A stretch of 64,000 nt of DNA from Actinomyces sp. 432 (GTDB lineage Bacteria > Actinomycetota > Actinomycetes > Actinomycetales > Actinomycetaceae), in assembly GCF_009930875.1 (NCBI RefSeq), contig NZ_CP025249.1:1550001-1614000 (forward strand), written 5' to 3'. Under the pieces are notes generated by a model, which was not told the origin of the DNA, made no database searches, and saw only the letters and a list, made by a program, of their open reading frames with translations. A program made the translations under genes and the position numbers. How positions within the stretch are numbered: position 1 is the first letter of the stretch; the number at the start of each line of letters is the position of its first letter. This document shows, piece after piece, positions 46,657 to 52,835 of this stretch.

Positions 46657-47573
46657 GCCGCGTCACCACCCACGGGGTCGTCGTCGGGGTCGGTGGAGTC
46701 GCCGTCGTCGGTGTTGGTGTCGTCCTGCTCGTGGAGCCAGGCGGACAGCTCGCTGATCATGGCGTGGGAGGCGTCCTCGGTGGCCTCGCTGCCGACCGGG
46801 GCACCGTCCAGGAGGAGATCCATCAGGATGGCGGTGGCGGGGCCGTCGTAGGCGGCCTCGGAGGCGGGGACGGCGTCCGTGGTGCCGTACACGCGCAGGC
46901 AGCCGAGCACCACCAGGTTGTTGGCGTCAGCCAGGTCCCCGTAGGCGACCAGGCCCATACCGTCGGCGGTGACGCGCAGCGGCAGCACACCGAGGGCCTT
47001 GCCGGTGGGGGCCCAGCGGGCCACGGTCTTGGGCAGCAGGCTGCACGTGGTGCGCAGAGCGAGCGGGGCCGCGCAGGTGTGGGCGATCAGGGCGGCGGCG
47101 TCCACGCGCTGCTCGTCCTCCGTCGGGCCCCACTCGCCCATCGCGGCCACCCGCACCGTCCGGCCCACCAGCATCCCTGAGGTGTCGGTGACCTGGATAC
47201 TCCGCCCGTCGGCGGGCACATCCAGCCGCACCGTCTCACCACCCACGCGGCGGAAGACAGCGTGGATGGTCTTGGCAGCACCAGCCGAGAGGTCCAGCTC
47301 CACCCTCTCCACGCGGCGGCCATCCACCGTGGCGGCGTCGTCAGCGTCCTCCAGCGGCACCACCGCCATGATGGCGGACTCGGAGTCCGTGGCCAGCAGG
47401 CACAGCCGCATACCAGCGACATCCAGGACGACGCGCAGGCGGTCGCAGCCCGGCCCCGACTTATCCGCCCCCACATGGGGGACCACGGCCGCGAGCGCGG
47501 TCAGCAGGTCGGGCATGGGGAGGGTGGCGTGCAGCATCACCCCCAGCGGGGCAGCAGCGGCAGTAGATGTCAT
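46653..47573 (-). CDS. Sliding-clamp-like protein (DNA polymerase III beta-like)
   Basis: A 306-residue protein whose first two-thirds look like beta-clamp modules: LLTALAAVVPHVGADKSG, then LRVVLDVAGMRLCLLATDSESAIMAVV (in two strands), and a second RTVRVAAMGEWG-type module. The third module seems shortened and the end is acidic. DnaN-like proteins occur in actinophage early regions. It may tether the host polymerase or modulate the host clamp. It overlaps the next upstream gene. Confidence 0.65.
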   Translation of the reverse strand: MTSTAAAAPLGVMLHATLPMPDLLTALAAVVPHVGADKSGPGCDRLRVVLDVAGMRLCLLATDSESAIMAVVPLEDADDAATVDGRRVERVELDLSAGAAKTIHAVFRRVGGETVRLDVPADGRSIQVTDTSGMLVGRTVRVAAMGEWGPTEDEQRVDAAALIAHTCAAPLALRTTCSLLPKTVARWAPTGKALGVLPLRVTADGMGLVAYGDLADANNLVVLGCLRVYGTTDAVPASEAAYDGPATAILMDLLLDGAPVGSEATEDASHAMISELSAWLHEQDDTNTDDGDSTDPDDDPVGGDAA

Positions 47574-47911
47574 GATGGGTCCTCCTGGTCGAGTAGCGCG
47601 AGTAGTGAATCGGTGCCCTGCCCGTCCGGCACCAATGCCGTGCGGGTCAGGCGGGCGTGGGCCTGGGCGCAGGCCCGGCACATCCGGGCGTCCTCCAGCG
47701 CCCCCTGGATGCGCTCCGTGCTGGCGGGGCGCACAGCCTCGGCCACGTACGGGATGCGCAGGCCGGGGGTGCACAGGCGGGTCACGTCCCGGTAGGTGCC
47801 CCGCAGGCGGGCCACGGCAGGGCCGGGCTGGCCCAGGTGGATCACCGGCAGGGCCGGGGAGGCCAGCACCAGCAGCTCCAGCGCGGGCTCGGGGGTGGGG
47901 GTGGCGGTCAT
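47570..47911 (-). CDS. Early phage protein of unknown function
   Basis: A 113-residue protein with a beta strand region (ALELLVLASPALPVIHLGQ) and a CRACAQAHARL motif that might bind metal. It overlaps both neighbours by four bases. Confidence 0.6.
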   Translation of the reverse strand: MTATPTPEPALELLVLASPALPVIHLGQPGPAVARLRGTYRDVTRLCTPGLRIPYVAEAVRPASTERIQGALEDARMCRACAQAHARLTRTALVPDGQGTDSLLALLDQEDPS

Positions 47912-48363
47912 AGCGGCACCCCGTCCTCGGGCTCCACGACCGTAGACAGCCCCAGCGACTCAATAGCGCACTGGGGATCACCAGCGGCGACTGCTAGCAG
48001 CACGTCCGCGTGGCAGGGCTCGTCCAGCGGGCACCAGCACGCCAGGTCGCGGCCCGCCAGCTCCCCCACGATGATGGCGGGCAGTGGCGGGACAGGCCCG
48101 GTCTTGGCCGGCAGCAGCACCAGGTCCCAGCACAGCCACGCCAGGTACGCCACTGCCGCTTCCCGCCTGGTCTGTGGCCGGAGCACGGCCTCACCCGGCC
48201 CCGGCACGCCCAGCAGAGCAGCCGCTCCAGGCTCGGAGTCCACTCGGTACTCGCCGCCGACGGCGAACGGGTTACCCCACCGGGAGGGGCGCCCGACATA
48301 GACCGCCCCACCGGGCATCCGCCACCCGCGGGTGCGGCGCCGCTGAATCCGCCGCGGGCTCAT
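47908..48363 (-). CDS. DUF4326 family protein
   Basis: A 151-residue protein of the DUF4326 family, recognisable by RRTRGWRMPGGAVYVGRPS and GNPF near the start and by GRDLACWCPLDEPCHADVLL near residue 110. The family is frequent in actinophages and mobile elements. The conserved cysteines and histidine suggest a metal or nucleotide site, but its function is not established. Confidence 0.82.
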   Translation of the reverse strand: MSPRRIQRRRTRGWRMPGGAVYVGRPSRWGNPFAVGGEYRVDSEPGAAALLGVPGPGEAVLRPQTRREAAVAYLAWLCWDLVLLPAKTGPVPPLPAIIVGELAGRDLACWCPLDEPCHADVLLAVAAGDPQCAIESLGLSTVVEPEDGVPL

Positions 48364-48932
48364 GCCGCCACCCCCGCAGACTCGGCAGCCTCCCCGGCCT
48401 GGGCGGGGTGGGGCTCATGCCCTAGCGCCCGCGCCTCCTCCGGCGTAGCCGGACGCACCACCAGCGTCAGCAGGAGCGCAGCGTCGAGCCCGTGCCGCAC
48501 GCTCCGGCGCGGCCGGGACATAGCCACCAGGCCCTCACTGCGCAGCTGGTCCGCCAGGTCAGCCAGGCACTCCAGCTCCTGCTGCACCATCGACATGCCG
48601 CCCGGCAGCATCCGCCACGGCCACACCACCTCCCGGCCCACCGACGGCGAGGCCACCAGGGAGTCGGTCTCCAGGCCAGCCAGGCGCCGCAGCGACGGCC
48701 GGGCCTGCCGCGCCTGGGCGCCAGCAGACGCAGGAGCGGCGGCGGCCGGCGTGAGGGATGCCCGGCGCTTAGTCCAGCAGGTGCCGCACAGGCCCCGGCT
48801 GGAGTGCTGCACAGTGCCCGGCCAGTCCGGGTCATCCGCCGGGCGGCCCGCAGGCCGCATCGGGCGCCCGCACTCCCCGCACGGCACCGGCCCACGAGAC
48901 CAATCCAGCCGCTTTTTGTCCGTCCTGCTCAT
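48360..48932 (-). CDS. Early phage protein with N-terminal zinc finger
   Basis: A 190-residue protein opening with PCGECGRPMRP and HSSRGLCGTCW, a four-cysteine finger common in actinophage early genes. A variable linker and a helical part (QQELECLADLADQLRSEGL) follow. It may bind DNA. The function is unknown. Confidence 0.65.
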   Translation of the reverse strand: MSRTDKKRLDWSRGPVPCGECGRPMRPAGRPADDPDWPGTVQHSSRGLCGTCWTKRRASLTPAAAAPASAGAQARQARPSLRRLAGLETDSLVASPSVGREVVWPWRMLPGGMSMVQQELECLADLADQLRSEGLVAMSRPRRSVRHGLDAALLLTLVVRPATPEEARALGHEPHPAQAGEAAESAGVAA

Positions 48933-49546
48933 CGCTGCTCACCCCCATCAGAGAGGTAGGCCAGCGCGCGCACTGCGGAGGCGTCACCGTCAGACGCCAG
49001 GTGCTCCAGCAGACCGCGCACACGGTGGGGATCACTCATCAGCGACGCCAGCGCGCCGACAGCCAGGCCCATGGCGTCATCAGGCGCCACCAGCTCGCAC
49101 ACCATCTCCGGCACCTCGCCGTCGGCATCCTCACCGTCAGAGTCGCCGACGTGACCGAGCACCAGCCGCAGGTGCGCGTGCGGCTGGCTGTGGAGCCGCT
49201 CCACCACCGCCTCAGCCTCGTCCGCCACCGCACCGTCCACGATCCGGGCCGCCTGCGCCAGCGCATCCTCGCCCACACCGCCACCACCAGCACCCGGGGC
49301 AGGAGCCGGGGAGGACAGGGCCGCGTCCAGCGCCGCCAGCTCCGCATCCACCACGGGCACCTCCACCACGTCACACGACGTCAGCATCAGGCACGCGCCA
49401 GCACCACCCAGCGCCAGCGCCAGCAGCGACAAGCCAGACACCACAGGCGCACGCCCCGTCACAGCCAGCCACGCCTGCACACAGCCGACCACGATGCCCG
49501 CACTCAGCAGGCACGCACCCCACACAATCCGCTTCTCCGCACTCAT
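48929..49546 (-). CDS. Phage membrane protein with cytoplasmic acidic domain
   Basis: A 205-residue protein. Two transmembrane helices lie within residues 8-56 (IVWGACLLSAGIVVGCVQAW; SGLSLLALALGGAGACLML), followed by an acidic region of about 140 residues rich in Asp/Glu/Ala. It is encoded near the beginning of the early operon. The role is unknown; membrane exclusion or host interference is possible. Confidence 0.65.
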   Translation of the reverse strand: MSAEKRIVWGACLLSAGIVVGCVQAWLAVTGRAPVVSGLSLLALALGGAGACLMLTSCDVVEVPVVDAELAALDAALSSPAPAPGAGGGGVGEDALAQAARIVDGAVADEAEAVVERLHSQPHAHLRLVLGHVGDSDGEDADGEVPEMVCELVAPDDAMGLAVGALASLMSDPHRVRGLLEHLASDGDASAVRALAYLSDGGEQR

Positions 49547-49671
49547 CGCGACACCACCTCCTCAGCGGTCTTGTCCTCGACAGTGGTCAGGCGGAGCGCG
49601 GCGCGCACGACGTCGACCAGACGGCGCCTTTCCACCCGATGCCTGGGCTTGTAAGATGGGGGCCGAGTCAT
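49543..49671 (-). CDS. 42-residue basic peptide at the head of the early operon
   Basis: A short basic frame (MTRPPSYKPRHRVERRR start, then LVDVVRAALRLTTVEDKT) with GAGAAAGGAAAACTCGA before the ATG. Its stop overlaps the next gene (ATGA), so it begins the early translational chain. No domain can be assigned. Confidence 0.6.
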   Translation of the reverse strand: MTRPPSYKPRHRVERRRLVDVVRAALRLTTVEDKTAEEVVSR

Positions 49672-49694
49672 TCGAGTTTTCCTTTCTCGACTCA

Positions 49695-49732
49695 GGCCGC
49701 CAGCGGTTGCAGCGCTGGCGGCCGCTTTTCTT
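49695..49732 (+). terminator. Rho-independent terminator on the plus strand
   Basis: An 11-bp stem, GGCCGCCAGCG with loop GTTGCAG, followed by GCTTTTCTTT, reads as a classical terminator in the plus direction. It faces plus-strand transcription entering from the early region and may insulate the element at 49843 from it. Confidence 0.6.
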
Positions 49733-49751
49733 TGTCTTGGGGACTGGGGTG

Positions 49752-49787
49752 GTGTGGGGGCGGGCAAGCTACCGGCCGCCCCCACAC
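49752..49787. other. GC-rich hairpin between divergent phage genes
   Basis: A 12-bp perfect stem, GTGTGGGGGCGG with a 12-base loop, just after the plus-strand terminator. It has no T tract. Together with the downstream repeat array it fills this 319-base gap between the genes at 49671 and 49991; no protein gene is evident in it. Confidence 0.5.
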
Positions 49788-49842
49788 CCGCGCCCGCAGC
49801 AGCACGACCGGAAGGAGTCAGGCCGGCCAGCGCACGGGCACA

Positions 49843-49990
49843 CCTCCTCGGCGGCCTCATCCCCATCACCACTCGCCGAGGAGGGGATCTTCTGGTCCCG
49901 GCCCGGGGCCGGGGCCTCCTCGGTAGGCTCCAAGGCACCACTACCCGCCGACGCAACAGGCACGTCGGCACCGCCTACCGAGGAGGAGAC
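49843..49990 (+). promoter_or_regulatory. Four-arm leader RNA element that can hide a ribosome site
   Basis: Four related arms occur in order: CCTCCTCGGCG (49843), CGCCGAGGAGG (49874), CCTCCTCGGTAGG (49915) and CCTACCGAGGAGG (49974). Arms 1-2 and 3-4 are perfect complements, but 2-3 and 1-4 can also pair over nine bases, so two folds exclude each other. Arm 4 contains the AGGAGG ribosome site of the gene at 49991, four bases before its ATG. A small hairpin (GCCGACG/CGTCGGC) lies inside the 3-4 loop. This is the form of an RNA switch or attenuator controlling translation; the signal is unknown. Confidence 0.55.
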
Positions 49991-50302
49991 ATGGGAGCGT
50001 CCCGCTTCATCACGCCCACCATCAACGTCGAGATGGACGCCCTCGCCGCGCTGGTCTTCGAAGAAGTCCTCGCGACCGAGGTCAGCGGGCTGCAGGGGGC
50101 CCGCATCCACATGGGCACCGGCGAGAACAGCGCCAACACCTACGTCACCGGGCAGACACCCTGGACCTTCCTGCACGACCTCGGATTCGACGACATCGCC
50201 GCCATCCAGCAGAGCTCGATCTACCGGGACGCGCTTCAACGCTGCCGGGACACCTACGAGCAAAGCGGGATCATCATGTTTGCCGGCATCCCCACGGAGT
50301 GA
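49991..50302 (+). CDS. Phage protein controlled by a structured leader, unknown function
   Basis: A 103-residue soluble protein (FITPTINVEMDALAALVFEE; QTPWTFLHDLGFDDIAAIQQ) with no recognised domain. It is the only plus-strand gene among the minus-strand early genes. Its AGGAGG ribosome site is buried in the leader stem described at 49843, which implies tightly regulated translation. It lies between the switch genes and the early operon, so a role in the lysis-lysogeny decision is possible but unproven. Confidence 0.6.
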   Translation: MGASRFITPTINVEMDALAALVFEEVLATEVSGLQGARIHMGTGENSANTYVTGQTPWTFLHDLGFDDIAAIQQSSIYRDALQRCRDTYEQSGIIMFAGIPTE

Positions 50303-50376
50303 CCGATAGGACCGCAGGGACAAAACCGGCTTGGGCCTAACCCGCTTTGCGATCTCGGCTAGAGACAGCATCCGCA

Positions 50377-50865
50377 TCACGCGACCTCCTTGTCGCCAGC
50401 GAGATGGGCGGCGGCGTCATCCAGGGACCAGCACGACTCGCACGCCTGCTCGTGCTCCAGCAGCGCCTCCGCAGACACGCCCGCGAGCGCGGGCCACGTC
50501 CGCTCGACCGCCGCGATGCCGTGGAAGTCCGCCGCGGGCGGGTCAGGGGTGAAGCCGGCGGCCGACGCCGGGGCGGGGGTGGGCTCGGCTGCCTGCGCAG
50601 GAGCCGACTCGACGACGGCGGCACTTGGCGTCTGGACGTCAGCGTCGACGTCTGCGGGGAGGGAGGCGAGGATCTTCGCGCGGCGCTGGGCCGCGAGTTG
50701 GGCGACAGCGTCAGGATCGATCTGCCAGTGCCCGCGGGGAGAGTCGCCCTTCCCGACGTATGGGAGGGTTCCGTCCTGGCACCATCGGGTCACCGTCTTC
50801 ACTGAGACGTTGAGTCTTCGCGCGGCTTCGGCGGCGCTGATGACGTCTACGGCAACTGTTGTCAT
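50377..50865 (-). CDS. Cro/excisionase-like helix-turn-helix protein divergent from the repressor
   Basis: A 162-residue protein. Residues 5-55 form a MerR/excisionase-type winged HTH (ISAAEAARRLNVSVKTVTRW, then GTLPYVGKGDSPRGHWQID). The rest is an acidic Ala/Pro linker with a short helical end (SAEALLEHEQACESCWSL). The ATG at 50865 is chosen because a well-placed minus-strand promoter ends six bases before it. Location divergent from the repressor, across shared operator-like sequence, is where Cro or Xis genes are found. Confidence 0.75.
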   Translation of the reverse strand: MTTVAVDVISAAEAARRLNVSVKTVTRWCQDGTLPYVGKGDSPRGHWQIDPDAVAQLAAQRRAKILASLPADVDADVQTPSAAVVESAPAQAAEPTPAPASAAGFTPDPPAADFHGIAAVERTWPALAGVSAEALLEHEQACESCWSLDDAAAHLAGDKEVA

Positions 50866-50871
50866 ACGATA

Positions 50872-50901
50872 ACCGTAAGAGGTCAAACTGTCGTGTGACA
50901 A
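50872..50901 (-). promoter_or_regulatory. Leftward promoter of the Cro-like gene
   Basis: On the minus strand TTGTCA (plus 50896-50901), an 18-base spacer and TACGGT (plus 50872-50877) lie so that transcription would start at or very near the ATG at 50865, giving a leaderless mRNA. It mirrors the repressor promoter. Confidence 0.5.
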
Positions 50902-50949
50902 CTCTTGTCGCTAACGATTTGACGTCCAACGTCACCCACTCGGCAACGC

Positions 50950-50984
50950 TTGCATATCGTTGACATCTGTCATACTGTTAGCGC
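50950..50984 (+). promoter_or_regulatory. Repressor promoter, leaderless, with operator-like half-sites
   Basis: TTGCAT (50950-50955), a 17-base spacer and TACTGT (50973-50978) place the transcript start at about 50985, the A of the repressor ATG, so the mRNA would be leaderless. GTTAGCG (50977-50983) overlaps the -10/+1, and its complement CGCTAAC recurs at 50909-50915; these could be operator half-sites. Confidence 0.6.
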
Positions 50985-51314
50985 ATGACCATCAACGCAG
51001 CAGTCGGCTTCATCCCGACATTCACCATCCACGACCGCCTGCGGAAGGCGCGCGAGGCTGCGTGCCTGGAGCAGGCCGAGCTGGCCGAGCAGATCGGCGT
51101 CAGCCGCGCGTCAATCTCCGCCTATGAGAGCGGCCGCGTCGCCAAGCCTCGGCGGATCGTCGTCAACGCCTGGTCACTGGCTACAGGGGTGCCGGTGCAG
51201 TGGCTCATCACCGGCATCGCGCCGACCCCCGAAGACGACGGAGCCCCGGCCGCTGGGGACCGGGGCTCGGCTGGGCTCCCGCGGTTGGACTCGAACCAAC
51301 AACCCTCCGATTAA
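50985..51314 (+). CDS. Prophage immunity repressor, C-terminally changed by integration
   Basis: A 109-residue HTH_3/XRE repressor: HTH at about residues 29-50 (QAELAEQIGVSRASISAYES), then NAWSLATGVPVQWLITG, a segment typical of actinophage immunity repressors. The last 11 codons (LPRLDSNQQPS then D, stop) are the antisense of tRNA-Asn, because the gene runs through attR. In the circular phage the frame continues into 12024-12085 and gives 128 residues ending LTIAA. Integration therefore swaps an ssrA-like tail for a short stable end. Integrase follows on the same strand in the phage genome. Confidence 0.88.
   Translation: MTINAAVGFIPTFTIHDRLRKAREAACLEQAELAEQIGVSRASISAYESGRVAKPRRIVVNAWSLATGVPVQWLITGIAPTPEDDGAPAAGDRGSAGLPRLDSNQQPSD
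51274..51309. repeat. attR core of the prophage
   Basis: The 36-bp repeat identical to 11988-12023. Here it forms the 3' half of the intact tRNA-Asn gene and at the same time codes for residues of the repressor on the opposite strand. Sequence to its right is host. Confidence 0.95.
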
Positions 51315-51347
51315 CAGTCGGATGCTCTGCCATTGAGCTACGCGGGA
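51276..51347 (-). tRNA. tRNA-Asn (anticodon GTT), integration site
   Basis: The reverse strand gives acceptor TCCCGCG/CGCGGGA, D arm GCTCAATGGCAGAGC, anticodon stem CCGA/TCGG with loop CTGTTAA (GTT), and T arm GGTTCGAGTCC; discriminator G, no encoded CCA. The 3' half is supplied by phage DNA, so the gene remains functional after insertion. The phage hairpin at 51241-51268 now lies downstream of it instead of the host terminator stranded at 11951. Confidence 0.95.
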
Positions 51348-51438
51348 TCGCGTTTGACGCGGGTGGAACTCTAGCAAGCCGCGGGCACCGACGTCGAATC
51401 GGGCTCGCCTCGCGAATTGGCTTAATCGCGCCAGAAAA

Positions 51439-52044
51439 TCAGTCTGTGGGAAGGCCCACACCGTCACGTGCCCGGCGTAGGAGTTCCTCCAAGGCGGCAC
51501 GGTCGCCATCGTCGAGGCGCTCAGCCCTGCTCGGCGGCAGGTTCGAGGCCGTATACAGGCGTCCTCCACTGTCCCGGCGTACGCTCACGGTGGCCTGCAG
51601 GCCACTGGGCAACTTCCCGGTGACCGAGTACACCAGAGCGGACTCGACTCTCTGCCGCAGCGCACGAGCGAAGGGCGCCACGTCAACCGACGCCGTCCCC
51701 TCCCCCTGCTTGATCTGCGCGGGCACCACCAGCACAAGGGGCGGCGAGTCATCACACCAGCTCAGTGTGAAGGTCGAGGAGTCCGCGTCCCACCGACCGT
51801 GCTCCACCTCGTGCCAGCCCCGGTGCACCTGCACGCCCTCCGGGCCCAGCAGCGTCAGAAAACGGGGCGTGGCCACCGCCCAGCGGGGACCGTCGTCGGC
51901 CAGTGGCACCGACCCGAGCACTCGCCCGTCTGCAGGTACCAGGCTTGCCAAGGACGGCGGCAGGCAGGCACGCCGACGCCGCAGGCGCCCGACAATGCCG
52001 TGCCCTGCCGCGGGGCGAGCGGCAGCCTTGTTGAAGCGTGTCAC
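51439..52044 (-). CDS. Conserved-type actinobacterial protein of unknown function
   Basis: A 201-residue soluble protein: a basic start, then beta strands ([43 protein letters not shown]) and a helical end with [18 protein letters not shown]. The pattern of a short beta domain with a [10 protein letters not shown] segment recalls PH-like domains, but I cannot name the family. The GTG start is preceded by TGAGGAAC. Confidence 0.6.
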   Translation of the reverse strand: MTRFNKAAARPAAGHGIVGRLRRRRACLPPSLASLVPADGRVLGSVPLADDGPRWAVATPRFLTLLGPEGVQVHRGWHEVEHGRWDADSSTFTLSWCDDSPPLVLVVPAQIKQGEGTASVDVAPFARALRQRVESALVYSVTGKLPSGLQATVSVRRDSGGRLYTASNLPPSRAERLDDGDRAALEELLRRARDGVGLPTD

Positions 52045-52245
52045 GTTCCTCAGGCTAGACGATCAGGCCGAGTAAATCGCGAGTCCCCGGCGGCTTCACC
52101 CCGACAGACCTCCACAAACGACCGCGGCAGACCGTGTAGCCGCGGGGCGGGCGGCCTCAGGCACCGGGCCGACGCCGCGGCAGTGGCAGGCGGAACCCGC
52201 CCCGCTGCGCGCGGGGCAAGGCACAGGACGTGCGAAGATGGGCGC

Positions 52246-52737
52246 ATGGCTTATCGCGACATCCGCATTATCGGCGACCCAGTGCTGCGCACCGTATGCG
52301 ACCCGATCACCGACATTGACGATTCCATCAAGTCACTGGTGGAGGACCTGCTGGAGACCGTCGACGAGGACGGCCGGGCGGGCCTGGCCGCCAACCAGAT
52401 CGGCGTTAGCCTGCGCGCCTTCTCCTGGAATATCGACGGTGAAATCGGCTACATCCTCAATCCGCAGATCGTGGAGCTCTCGGAGGACGAGTTCCAAGAC
52501 GGCGAGGAGGGCTGCCTGTCTGTTCCCGGCCTGTGGTACCCGACCGAGCGTGCCTGGTACGCCCGTGCCGAGGGCATCGACCTGGACGGCAAGAAAGTGG
52601 TGGTCGAGGGCGAGGAGCTCATGGGACGCTGCATCCAGCACGAGTGCGACCACCTCGACGGCCACCTCTACCTGGACCGCCTGTCTCGCAAGAACCGGGC
52701 GAAGGCGATGCGGGAGCTGCGCGAACGCGGTCTGTGA
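52246..52737 (+). CDS. def: Peptide deformylase
   Basis: A 163-residue metalloenzyme that removes the formyl group from nascent protein N-termini. All three motifs are present: GLAANQIG (47-54), EGCLS with metal ligand Cys90, and QHECDHLDG with His132, catalytic Glu133 and His136. Normal length. It stands alone and converges on dnaG. Confidence 0.95.
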   Translation: MAYRDIRIIGDPVLRTVCDPITDIDDSIKSLVEDLLETVDEDGRAGLAANQIGVSLRAFSWNIDGEIGYILNPQIVELSEDEFQDGEEGCLSVPGLWYPTERAWYARAEGIDLDGKKVVVEGEELMGRCIQHECDHLDGHLYLDRLSRKNRAKAMRELRERGL

Positions 52738-52835
52738 GCCGGATCGTCCCGGATCACTCGCGGCGTCGGCAGCCGCGGGCGGCGCTGGAGCCCGTCACCC
52801 AGCTGCTGCGCGCAGCACCTTGCGAGCTCCAGCGC

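Larger units (their letters stand above)
11988..51309. mobile_element. Complete siphovirus-type prophage integrated in tRNA-Asn
   Basis: A 39.3-kb element bounded by the 36-bp att repeat. It holds, from left to right, integrase and small plus-strand genes, then minus-strand lysis, tail, head, packaging and early genes, and finally the divergent Cro-like/repressor pair. Every essential class is present: integrase, repressor, TerS/TerL, portal, scaffold, capsid, tail tube, tape measure, holin-like and endolysin genes. Apparent frameshifts in three phage genes all lie in homopolymers and are probably sequence errors, so the phage may be inducible. Confidence 0.95.

Noticed and set aside
49752..49787. 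Replication origin hairpin
   Set aside because: A single GC stem without iterons or an AT-rich region is not enough; nothing else points to an origin.
48010..49926. A 638-codon plus-strand frame across the early operon
   Set aside because: Its composition is Arg/Pro/Ser/Ala-rich nonsense. The minus strand has a chain of overlapping genes with ATGA junctions and recognised families (DUF4326).
11988..51309. Prophage remnant that cannot grow, because of its frameshifted lysis genes
   Set aside because: The breaks are one-base homopolymer losses also seen in essential-type host genes, so they more likely reflect sequence error than decay.
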